Both the position numbers and the translations under genes were made by a program. The notes below the pieces were generated by a model that had not been told where the DNA came from, did no database searches, and worked only from the letters and a program-made list of their open reading frames with translations. A stretch of 64,000 nucleotides of DNA from Acinetobacter kookii (GTDB lineage: Bacteria; Pseudomonadota; Gammaproteobacteria; Pseudomonadales; Moraxellaceae): positions 124,001 through 188,000 of the forward strand of contig NZ_FMYO01000004.1 in NCBI RefSeq assembly GCF_900096895.1, in the 5' to 3' direction. Position 1 is the stretch's first letter, and each line of letters starts with the position of its first letter. This document shows, piece by piece, positions 56,972 to 64,000 of the stretch.

Positions 56972-57574
56972 TTACTTGAACACTTTGAAACGCGTTGCAT
57001 CATCTATATAAGCTTTTTCTTTGGCTTCGCCTTCGACTGAACCAAAGACCAGCTGAGCACGCAGTTTCCAGGATGCCGGAATGTTCCATTCAGCATGGAC
57101 CTGTTCATCCACGATCGGGTTATAGTGCTGAAGTGAAGCGCCTAATCCATCCGTATGTAAGGCTGTCCAGGTCGCGAACTGGGCAATCGCTGTTGAGTGC
57201 TCTGCCCAGATCGGGAAATTCTCTGCATAAGACGGGAACTGCTCTTGCAGACCTTTAATCACATCCATATCTTCAAAGAATAAAACGGTGCCCACACCTG
57301 CTGCAAAGCTGTCCATTTTGGCACTGGTTTTTGCCGCACTTTCTTCATCTTTGGCATAAGACTTGAGTTTTTCTTTGACTAAATCCCAAAATTTTTCATG
57401 CTCGGCATTAAACAGAATCACCGCACGTGAAGACTGCGAGTTAAAAGATGACGGACTCTGCTTAATGGCATGCTTAATCAAATCAGTTAAATACTCGGGA
57501 CTTTGCTCTACATTTTTACCCACCGCATAAATGGTACGGCGTTTATTAATTAAATCTAAAAACTGATTCGACAT
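56972..57574 (-). CDS. nitroreductase family protein
   Basis: A 200-residue FMN-dependent oxidoreductase. The opening NKRRTIYAVGKN, the SPSSFNSQSSRAVILF block near residue 40 (FMN phosphate contacts) and the GLGASLQHYNPI segment near 145 place it in the HBN1/fatty-acid-repression-like branch of nitroreductases. The natural substrate is usually unknown; nitro compounds or quinones are reduced in vitro. AGGATT precedes the ATG. It is a single gene convergent with the MFS gene. Confidence 0.9.
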   Translation of the reverse strand: MSNQFLDLINKRRTIYAVGKNVEQSPEYLTDLIKHAIKQSPSSFNSQSSRAVILFNAEHEKFWDLVKEKLKSYAKDEESAAKTSAKMDSFAAGVGTVLFFEDMDVIKGLQEQFPSYAENFPIWAEHSTAIAQFATWTALHTDGLGASLQHYNPIVDEQVHAEWNIPASWKLRAQLVFGSVEGEAKEKAYIDDATRFKVFK

Positions 57575-57809
57575 TCAATGAAATCCTGTGGTATTTCTTC
57601 GGGAAGATTTGGAACACCATACCCTCACTGTTAATAAAATGTGAAATATCTACTTTTATAACAATATTCAGGTCAAAGTGTTGTGGTCTTACCATATGCA
57701 ATCATAATTCTAATTACTAGTACATTTTATTGATAATTAAATCTTTAATCTTTTATATAGACACACTTAAATAGCTTAAGCTGATCTTTTTACAGTTAAA
57801 ATTGGCATA

Positions 57810-57836
57810 AAAAATCCCCCAATATTTGGAGGATTA
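57810..57836 (-). terminator. terminator of the 163-residue gene
   Basis: AATCC-C-CCAATATTTGG-A-GGATT with a T-run on the minus strand, 20 bases past the stop codon. Confidence 0.75.
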
Positions 57837-57856
57837 TTATCGTATTTTAAACGGGT

Positions 57857-58348
57857 CTAAAATTTAGCATTCAACACATTTTGCGGCACTTTATGCTTCC
57901 AGAGATCACGCAGTGTTGGTAAATAGAATTTTTCACCAATTTCAACCAGTTCTGCATCAATCAGTGCATGAATTTCATGCATGAACAGATAATCCAGTTC
58001 TACAGTGGTTAATTTATGGTTATTTTTCGCAAATTCTTTACGCTTTTGCTGCGCAGTTTTGACCAGCTGGTCGGCATAATTTTTATTTTTAAATTGAGAA
58101 ATTGCATTTAAACGCAATTCAATTACGCCCCAACCACTGAGTAATAATTTGAACAATTCAAAATCTTCACTGGTCGATTCCCAGGTCATTTCATCCAGAT
58201 TTTCATCGCCAGGCAGAACCGGAAGCAATAATTCCATCACACTTGGAAAAATCTTTTTAAAATTCAAAATAAATTTAACAGGATGCTCACCCGGATAATC
58301 CTTAAATTGCACCTTTTTCTGAACATCTGTTAAATAAATATCGAACAT
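57857..58348 (-). CDS. hypothetical protein
   Basis: A 163-residue soluble protein that I do not recognise. It has no signal peptide or membrane helix. Visible features are VKFILNFKKIFPSVMELLLP near residue 25, a helical middle with a Lys-rich patch (QKRKEFAKNNHKL) and a C-terminal PTLRDLWKHKVPQNV. AGGAAAA precedes the ATG, a terminator follows, and codon use is normal, so it is very likely expressed. No informative neighbours. Confidence 0.7.
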   Translation of the reverse strand: MFDIYLTDVQKKVQFKDYPGEHPVKFILNFKKIFPSVMELLLPVLPGDENLDEMTWESTSEDFELFKLLLSGWGVIELRLNAISQFKNKNYADQLVKTAQQKRKEFAKNNHKLTTVELDYLFMHEIHALIDAELVEIGEKFYLPTLRDLWKHKVPQNVLNAKF

Positions 58349-58606
58349 TAAAAATTTTCCTAGATAGATTACTGTTTTTCAAGGTTTTATTTTTCACCTC
58401 GCAAAACTAATGCAAAATAATTGCAAAACAGTAATAAAAAACGAAATGCATTTTAGCAATTATGACAATTTATTCAACGCTAAATTAAGCGCTATAAAGC
58501 TCACCCATTTGGTCCATCCGTTCTTATTTCGATATCTCAATAAAAAATTAAGACAACACAATGAAACCTGGGCTGTATTTTTATATTGAGCATATGTGCA
58601 AAAAGT

Positions 58607-59746
58607 TTAATTAAAGTAAACCCTATTTCGGCCAGCGTTTTTAGCTTTGTATAAACGTTCATCTGCTATCTCTAAAGCAGTAATGAACTGAGATTCTGCA
58701 TCTATTCGAGCTGCACCAAAACTTACGGTAGCTCTAATATTGTTAATAAAAAGTTGATCTTCAATTTTTTTGCGTAAGCGTTCAACTAAAGCTAATGAAG
58801 ATTTTTCATCTGAACTTTGCAGCAATATAATGAATTCTTCTCCGCCATATCTGCCGACAATATCACCTTGCCGAATATTGGATCTGCATATATCCGCAAT
58901 TGTGCACAAGATTTTATCCCCTACGTTGTGTCCCCATGTATCATTTATAATCTTAAAATGATCAACATCACACATCACCAGATAAACTTCACCATGCTGC
59001 AAGTTTTTAAACAGGTCTCCTGTTTTTTCTAAAATACCATTACGGTTATACAGCTGCGTTAAAGGATCTTTCAATCTCTGTTCGTTAATGATACTAAACC
59101 TTTCTTTTACAGCTACAGCTGAAACGACAATTGCAAACCACAGGCTGAAGAGTATATTTACTGCAATCATCATCATCCACCACTTTGTTGTGGCTAAGGT
59201 GACCAGTTGCACATTTTGAAGGTATACAATGACGATTAAAGTTCTGATAACGGCATAAGCAACTAAGAGAAAGTAGCTAAAGCATAAAAGCTTTTCCAGG
59301 AGGTCTGTTCTTTTCAATAAGGTATACACTTTCGGAAGTGCCAATGCCTCTAAGCATAGAATTGCTATATTAATTGTGACTATGCGTGGCCATAACTGCT
59401 CATCGATATATTTGAAATATAAAAGAAAAGACATTGCCATTATCATAAAGAAAGAAGCTGCAAACATATTTAACCTGGAATTGGCTTTTAACAGCATTCC
59501 ATGTGTGACTGCCCAAGCCCCACCTAAATAGAAAAGTGCAAACCATGGTGCAGTCAGTTTCAATTGTACATTTGTCATCAGTGTCTGTGCAGCCAATGCC
59601 ACTGATGGCAAAACACAGCTCAGCCCCATCCACAATAAATATTTTGGAGCTTTAAACCATACATGTGCAACAATAAAGACAGTCCCAATGAGCATTAAGC
59701 AAATCGGGTAAACTAATAAAAAATACTGGGTATCTGGCAGATTCAC
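58607..59746 (-). CDS. membrane-bound diguanylate cyclase (GGDEF)
   Basis: A 379-residue inner-membrane protein. Six or seven helices fill residues 10-205, and the C-terminal GGDEF domain makes the second messenger cyclic di-GMP. The active-site motif is GGEEF at 301-305, and RQGD five residues before it fits the product-inhibition I-site. DPLTQLYNRNG starts the domain and DVDHFKIINDTWGHNVGD contains the substrate site. All needed residues are present, so it should be active. The helical N-part is the probable sensor; its signal is unknown. Confidence 0.93.
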   Translation of the reverse strand: MNLPDTQYFLLVYPICLMLIGTVFIVAHVWFKAPKYLLWMGLSCVLPSVALAAQTLMTNVQLKLTAPWFALFYLGGAWAVTHGMLLKANSRLNMFAASFFMIMAMSFLLYFKYIDEQLWPRIVTINIAILCLEALALPKVYTLLKRTDLLEKLLCFSYFLLVAYAVIRTLIVIVYLQNVQLVTLATTKWWMMMIAVNILFSLWFAIVVSAVAVKERFSIINEQRLKDPLTQLYNRNGILEKTGDLFKNLQHGEVYLVMCDVDHFKIINDTWGHNVGDKILCTIADICRSNIRQGDIVGRYGGEEFIILLQSSDEKSSLALVERLRKKIEDQLFINNIRATVSFGAARIDAESQFITALEIADERLYKAKNAGRNRVYFN

Positions 59747-59926
59747 GGACTGAATGACACCTAGAGCTGTGTAGTTTTTATTCTAAATTGTTTAGCTAAA
59801 ATTATTCAATAAATATTTATTTTTAATAATAAAAGCTGTATTTTTTTATCATTACTGTGCTTGAGTCATTCGTTAATTCACTATTTTTTCTAATTGCCGG
59901 CTAGCAATGCTCAGAAGTGTCCAATA

Positions 59927-60355
59927 ATGAAATATGTAATAATCATTAAAATTGTGACTACCAGTATAGTCTGGTTATTTACTCTTCCCTTTTTCTATAT
60001 GGCTTTAAAGGGTGGAAATCCTGATCGCTTTCGTGAACATCTAAATGATTTACCTAACTTAACAGTACTAAGCCCCACTCAATTATTCGACCAGTTTCTC
60101 TTTCCTGGCACTGTCTGGATTGCAATCTTAGTATTCTTAGCCATGAACATTGGCTGGTTAATAAATAAGAAAATTCATCCATATCTTATCTATTTAGGTT
60201 CATTTTGCGGAATAATCAATTCTATATTCGCTGTTACGCTTAGCTTATGGATTGGCTTAGGTCTACTTTTAATTCCAGGCATTTGGTTTGCGAGTTACTT
60301 AGTACGCTGGCATATAACTTCTGAATCCAAAACAACAGATGCTTTGCTGAAATAA
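59927..60355 (+). CDS. hypothetical membrane protein
   Basis: A 142-residue protein with about four hydrophobic segments and a soluble loop (GNPDRFREHLNDLPNLTV) between the first two. I do not recognise the family. The ATG at 59927 is chosen over a TTG eleven codons upstream because the first helix follows directly (KYVIIIKIVTTSIVWLFTLP). It diverges from the GGDEF gene. Function unknown. Confidence 0.6.
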   Translation: MKYVIIIKIVTTSIVWLFTLPFFYMALKGGNPDRFREHLNDLPNLTVLSPTQLFDQFLFPGTVWIAILVFLAMNIGWLINKKIHPYLIYLGSFCGIINSIFAVTLSLWIGLGLLLIPGIWFASYLVRWHITSESKTTDALLK

Positions 60356-60444
60356 AAAAACCCCTCAATAAACAAAGTGCGGAATTGTGATTCAAATAAA
60401 AAGCCCTAGCAGAAGTGATGGGAGTTCATAATCATTTTAATACT

Positions 60445-60795
60445 TTACATTAAATCAATGCCGAAATGGCGCAAAATCACAGCCCAGGCAAGAAAAATCA
60501 GGATAGTCATTATGCAACAGATGGCTAAAGACAGCCAAAATCCATAACGCTGATAAAGTATCGGAAATGCCAAAAACATAGGTAAGGTCGGTACTACATA
60601 CCAAAAGGTATACCAAGCATGATTGGAAATTTTCTGGGGATCCTGATTCTCAATTTTCATCCATATCAGCACAAGTACCGTGACAATAGGCAAGGCGGCA
60701 ATTAGTCCCCCTAGACGGTCACTACGTTTAGCAACTTCTGAAATTAGTATGACCATCCCAGCAGTTATAGCATATTTAGCAATAAGCCAAACCAT
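60445..60795 (-). CDS. DUF3147 family membrane protein
   Basis: A 116-residue protein with four predicted helices. The N-terminal pattern YAITAGMVILISEVAKRSDRLGGLIAALPIV and a later helix pair fit the DUF3147 family of small inner-membrane proteins of unknown role. AAAGGAAATGCA precedes the ATG at 60795, which gives a better start than the ATG 17 codons upstream. Confidence 0.75.
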   Translation of the reverse strand: MVWLIAKYAITAGMVILISEVAKRSDRLGGLIAALPIVTVLVLIWMKIENQDPQKISNHAWYTFWYVVPTLPMFLAFPILYQRYGFWLSLAICCIMTILIFLAWAVILRHFGIDLM

Positions 60796-61422
60796 TGCAT
60801 TTCCTTTAGCAAATAAAAAATTCTTTTTATAGGTTCTTTCAATCATCTATACGCTTTATTCGACCTATTAATTGCTCAATAGACAAGAAATTTATCCTTC
60901 TTTTCCCCTTTGCCACATGCTTTGAGTGACAAAAGTATAGGGCAATTAGAGGAACTGTTTTCAAGCATTTATTTTGGGTTATTTCTTTCGTTATGGATAG
61001 ACAATAATCATCATTCTGATCATCTATTTAAATTGCATCAGTATCAAAAAAATTTAGCTGTATACTCAAAATCATGGCTCTGGAAAATCAACCAAGCCTC
61101 ACAAAGTTGTAAGGCCTTTTCATAAATTAAACAGTGATATTTTGTGCCTTGATTGGTTCCTCTATTTTTCGTAAGTTATTGGCTTTTTTATTTTGCTTTC
61201 TCTTTTTTAACTTTCTTATAATAATATCTAGCCGTCACCCTGCCCCAATCAAAGTGAATAATTTCATCTTTTACCTCAACCGATTAGAAATCCAAGCATA
61301 TATGGCTCAAACTTATACCGATTGCACTCTAAGCCCAGTTCGATAGCTTGTGTATGTTAGGTAAATTTCTGTGGATTAAATAAAGCCTACCTTTCGTTGG
61401 GCTTCTACTTTCTGGCTATTCA
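60796..61422. other. gene-poor stretch, possibly with decayed genes
   Basis: About 630 bases with no intact gene. Two plus-strand frames of about 70 codons (60910-61125, 61134-61346) have no binding sites and no recognisable content. The minus strand has the broken frame listed at 61127-61267, and at about 61047-61130 it reads ALQLCEAWLIFQSHDFEYTA before a stop. The stretch looks like eroded coding sequence that I cannot assign. Confidence 0.4.
61127..61267 (-). pseudogene. possible small broken gene
   Basis: An ATG at 61267 with GAGGTAAAAG before it begins MKLFTLIGAG, hits an in-frame TGA at 61237-61235, then continues RLDIIIRKLKKRKQNKKANN to a stop at 61127. The good start region and the basic, protein-like continuation suggest a small gene with one nonsense change. 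There is no family match that I can name, so this is tentative. Confidence 0.2.
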
Positions 61423-61635
61423 CTATAAATCTGTACTGACAAACACACTTTCAATAAAAGCATCTGCTTCATGATCATCCAGTACTTCAATGTTTACGTC
61501 TAAATGAATAACTTCAGCCCCCGTCTTTTCTTTAAATTCTGCAAATTTTTGGCTAAGAAACTCTTGAATTTCATCTTCAAGCTTGGTTCTTGCAATGCGA
61601 TATTCTTTTAGTGCTTCTTTCACAGACATCTCCAT
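61423..61635 (-). CDS. small acidic hypothetical protein
   Basis: A 70-residue protein with an N-terminal amphipathic helix (SVKEALKEYRIARTKLEDEI) and an acidic beta-like C-terminus ending in DLNV-type and DDHEADAF segments. I do not recognise it. Good codon order and a plausible length support a real gene, though the ribosome binding site is not clear. It could be a phage- or plasmid-type remnant. Confidence 0.55.
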   Translation of the reverse strand: MEMSVKEALKEYRIARTKLEDEIQEFLSQKFAEFKEKTGAEVIHLDVNIEVLDDHEADAFIESVFVSTDL

Positions 61636-61937
61636 GGGCTTTTAATTGTGCAATTAATTTAACATAAAGATGAAAAAAGCCCACTATTTGGCGAGCGTTT
61701 AAATCAAAATATTAAATATAATCAATAGGCTTCTTTCATAAATTCCTTTTATTTCCCCCTGAGCTCGGTTTTAAGCAGTGCTTTAAAATCAAGCGCAAGA
61801 GAAAAATAAAGAGGATGTGCACAATTATGAAAGAAGTCTAATCATCGGCAGTTAATTTCTTCCTATATTGTACGGATATCTACCCTGGAAAAAACACTGA
61901 TGAGCAATTGATGATAGCTGTTCTCGCCTTTAGATGC
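61636..61937. other. gap with repeat copy C
   Basis: About 300 bases between a small hypothetical gene and the fumC stop codon. The dispersed element at 61733-61833 fills a third of it. No terminator of the classic type is evident after fumC. Confidence 0.55.
61733..61833 (-). repeat. small dispersed element, copy C
   Basis: This 101-bp element is in the opposite orientation to copies A and B. Read on the minus strand it begins CTTTCATAATTGTGCACATC, continues CTCTTTATTTTTCTC, and ends GGAATTTATGAAAG. The ends match copy A almost perfectly and the middle is different. The outer bases extend the inverted repeat to CTTCTTTCATAA / TTATGAAAGAAG. Confidence 0.65.
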
Positions 61938-63332
61938 CTATTTCACATTAGGAGACACCATATTTTCAGGAATCACCACGGCATCGAACTGTTCCGCAGT
62001 AACCAGATTCAATTCGACCGCAACCTGCTTTAAGGTTTTACCTTCCTTATAAGCTGTTTTGGCGACTTTCGCAGCATTTTCATAACCAATCACCGGATTT
62101 AAAGCGGTGACTAGCATGAGTGAATTATGCAGGAAATGATCTATCTTTTCCCGGTTTGGCTCAATGCCAACGGCGCAATGATCATTGAAGCTGTTACATG
62201 CATCGCCCAACAGTTGAATTGATTGCAACAGGTTAAAGGCAATGACCGGCATAAACACATTCAGCTCAAAGTTGCCCGAAGCTCCAGCGACATTAATAGT
62301 CGTGTCATTCCCCAGCACCTGTGCCACCACCATGGTCATGGCTTCACTTTGGGTCGGATTGACCTTGCCCGGCATAATGCTTGAACCCGGCTCATTTTCA
62401 GGAATACGGATTTCGCCAAACCCACAGCGCGGACCACTTGCCAGCCAGCGAATATCATTGGCAATTTTATTTAAACTTGCTGCCAACGTTTTTAAGGCTC
62501 CAGAGGCAAATACTGCAGCGTCCCGGGCCGCCAAAGCTTCGAATTTATTCGGAGCCGTCACAAATGGCAAACCGGTTAAATTGGCCAGTTGTGCTGCTGC
62601 TTTAACCGCATATTCAGGATGAGCATTTAAACCGGTTCCAACTGCTGTTCCCCCCAAAGGCAATTCATACAAACCCAGTAAGGCATAATGCAGACGTTTT
62701 AAGGCATGATCCAGTTGTGATACATAGCCACTAAATTCCTGACCCAGCGTTAAGGGCGTTGCATCCTGTAAATGGGTACGGCCAATTTTCACAATATCTG
62801 AAAATGCTTTAGATTTAGCCTCTAGAGTATCGCGTAAACGTTGTACCGCAGGAATCAGCAGTTCATTGATTTGCAGGCTTGCTGCCACATGAATGGCTGT
62901 CGGGAAAGAATCATTGGTCGATTGCGCACGATTCACATGGTCATTCGGATGTACTGGCTTTTGCGAACCTAAAGGATTGCCCAGTTTCTGGTTGGCAATA
63001 TTGGCAATCACTTCGTTGCAGTTCATATTGCTTTGCGTACCCGAACCGGTTTGCCATACCACCAGCGGAAACTGGCTATCCCACTTCCCGGCAATCACCT
63101 CTTCTGCTGCACCCACAATATAATGTGACAGCTCATGCGGAATTTGATCTAACTCGGCATTGGTAATAGCCGCGGCTTTTTTGACCAGCCCCATCGCCCG
63201 AATCATCGGTCGTGGTAAACGTTCCTGGCCAATTTTAAAGTTTTGCAAACTACGCTGCGTTTGCGCACCCCACATTGCTTCACTTGGAACTTCTACCTCT
63301 CCCATAGTGTCATGTTCAATACGTGTTTGCAT
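61938..63332 (-). CDS. fumC: fumarate hydratase class II
   Basis: Iron-free fumarase that interconverts fumarate and malate in the TCA cycle. The family signature [13 protein letters not shown] is near residue 315, and [10 protein letters not shown] and [20 protein letters not shown] are the other active-site blocks. At 464 residues it equals the E. coli FumC length. I start at 63332, where GAGGTTGAAA precedes the ATG; the frame runs six codons further. A Fur-box-like site lies about 95 bases upstream, which suits a class II enzyme that replaces iron-sulfur fumarases when iron is short. Confidence 0.96.
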   Translation of the reverse strand: MQTRIEHDTMGEVEVPSEAMWGAQTQRSLQNFKIGQERLPRPMIRAMGLVKKAAAITNAELDQIPHELSHYIVGAAEEVIAGKWDSQFPLVVWQTGSGTQSNMNCNEVIANIANQKLGNPLGSQKPVHPNDHVNRAQSTNDSFPTAIHVAASLQINELLIPAVQRLRDTLEAKSKAFSDIVKIGRTHLQDATPLTLGQEFSGYVSQLDHALKRLHYALLGLYELPLGGTAVGTGLNAHPEYAVKAAAQLANLTGLPFVTAPNKFEALAARDAAVFASGALKTLAASLNKIANDIRWLASGPRCGFGEIRIPENEPGSSIMPGKVNPTQSEAMTMVVAQVLGNDTTINVAGASGNFELNVFMPVIAFNLLQSIQLLGDACNSFNDHCAVGIEPNREKIDHFLHNSLMLVTALNPVIGYENAAKVAKTAYKEGKTLKQVAVELNLVTAEQFDAVVIPENMVSPNVK

Positions 63333-63426
63333 TTTCAACCTCATATCCATATCGTTTTATGATTTAAGCCAATTCAATTGTTTTGACATATTTAATGATC
63401 TTAATCAAACACCCTATAGATGTAAA

Positions 63427-63441
63427 TGATAATTATTTTCA
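63427..63441. promoter_or_regulatory. Fur-box-like site upstream of fumC
   Basis: TGATAAT-T-ATTTTCA agrees with the 7-1-7 Fur core (TGATAAT-N-ATTATCA) at all but one position. It lies in the 132-base gap between the epimerase gene and fumC, where the fumC promoter is expected. Function is an inference from the match and the position. Confidence 0.65.
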
Positions 63442-63464
63442 TATATTTTAAAATTCATCTTGGT

Positions 63465-64000
63465 TTAATTTCCCTTAAGCGTTTGCTGATAAAAACGCCA
63501 CGCATCCTCAATAATTTGAGTAATGCTGCGTTTAGGTTGCCATTTTAAAATTTCATGGGCTTTTCCTGAGGTCGCCCCCACCTGATCAAGTTCAGCATAG
63601 GCATAAAACGGCGCATCAACAGTTTTCATTTCTACCCGGGTGACTTTTGAAATTTCACTGAGCAAGGCACGAATAGATATATTCTGCCCGGCAATATTAA
63701 AAGCATCACAGGTATAAGGCTGAGTCCTTAACCATTGTAGAGTCGCAAAAATGGCATCACAGCAATCCAATACATGCAGAAAGCTGCGTTCCACGGTACG
63801 ATCTAACGTCTGTGCCTGCTGGCGCAGTTCAATATACTCACGTTTCCTCGCCGCAACCTGTAAAGCCAATGGAATAATGTTTTTCGGCAATGGCGCCACA
63901 AACTCCCCCAGCACGCCATGTTCAAATGCACCGGCAATATTGCACAGCCTTAAAATGGCAATTTTCCATTCACTGTCTGTCAAAGCAGTATCGCGGATGA
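63465..64000 (-). CDS. UDP-glucose 4-epimerase-like protein, C-terminal part (cut by window edge)
   Basis: The last 178 or so codons of a nucleotide-sugar epimerase/dehydratase gene; the reading frame stays open through the window end, so the start lies beyond it. ILRLCNIAGAFEHG matches the conserved LRYFNVAGA-type segment after the catalytic YxxxK, which is not included. FLHVLDCCDAI, FNIAGQNISIRALLSEI and LKWQPKRSITQIIEDAWRFY follow the GalE C-terminal pattern. It probably acts on UDP-sugars for surface polysaccharide. Its stop lies just upstream of the fumC promoter region. Confidence 0.8.
   Translation of the reverse strand, partial: IRDTALTDSEWKIAILRLCNIAGAFEHGVLGEFVAPLPKNIIPLALQVAARKREYIELRQQAQTLDRTVERSFLHVLDCCDAIFATLQWLRTQPYTCDAFNIAGQNISIRALLSEISKVTRVEMKTVDAPFYAYAELDQVGATSGKAHEILKWQPKRSITQIIEDAWRFYQQTLKGN

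Noticed and set aside
60910..61346. Two consecutive plus-strand frames of about 70 codons.
   Set aside because: They have unusual composition, no binding sites and no recognisable content; the region looks eroded.

Overview
The window is about 64 kb of a chromosome of roughly 40% GC that reads throughout as Acinetobacter (Moraxellaceae). The evidence is the overlapping otsB-otsA pair, the 833-residue PlsB, SstT, PilU, a cyanide-insensitive-type CydAB with a tiny third subunit, an AroP/TyrB/Hpd aromatic block, and the many short genes separated by AT-rich gaps with compact hairpin terminators. No rRNA, tRNA, CRISPR array or intact insertion sequence was seen. Most of the content is ordinary chromosomal metabolism, regulation and transport.

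Layout. 1-7.2 kb: an AT-rich, gene-poor left end, the trehalose genes otsBA, a YbjJ-like MFS transporter, an FMN-binding stress protein and a small lipoprotein. 7.7-16.1 kb: a minus-strand acyl-CoA block (CoA-transferase, thiolase, acyl-CoA dehydrogenase), a 35-bp tandem repeat array in front of a TetR regulator, a LysR regulator and cysK. 16.4-25.5 kb: plsB, a two-cysteine ArsR regulator with a palindromic operator next to a SulP permease, sstT, DUF1275, DUF2058 and an MscS-like channel. 25.5-33 kb: photolyase, an IS5-type transposase relic, an ABC exporter coupled to a MaoC-type protein, an AraC regulator, a lone gcvH and an MFS transporter. 33-41.7 kb: pilU without pilT, the DAHP synthase gene behind an elaborate leader, then hpd-aroP-tyrB and frmA. 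41.8-46.1 kb: a PLD-type lipoprotein, a frameshifted FMN protein, a UDG-like protein and an SGNH hydrolase. 46.4-51.3 kb: a minus-strand SDR / histidine phosphatase / APH-kinase / acyl-CoA dehydrogenase operon with a divergent LysR. 51.7-57.6 kb: a nuclease, the cydABX-type oxidase, MarR-MFS and a nitroreductase. 57.8-64 kb: hypothetical genes, a GGDEF protein, fumC behind a Fur-box-like site, and the end of an epimerase gene.

The strongest unusual signal is the roughly 340-bp leader of the DAHP synthase gene (35596-35968). It encodes two consecutive short peptides crowded with Tyr, Phe and Trp codons. The first is followed by a textbook cascade of competing hairpins that ends in an intrinsic terminator, which is transcription attenuation. 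The second lies beyond that terminator, and its aromatic codons can pair over 12 contiguous positions with the DAHP synthase start codon region, which suggests a second checkpoint at translation. Aromatic amino acid breakdown and uptake genes (hpd, aroP, tyrB) start 1 kb away on the other strand, so synthesis and disposal of the same amino acids sit side by side.

Other points of interest are a split ACAD11/Lva-like kinase plus dehydrogenase operon, three copies of a small element with CTTTCAT/ATGAAAG ends, a redox-type ArsR regulator beside a SulP permease, a likely iron-repressed fumC, and several decayed genes. All functional calls rest on reading the translated sequences against remembered family features. 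No database search was run.
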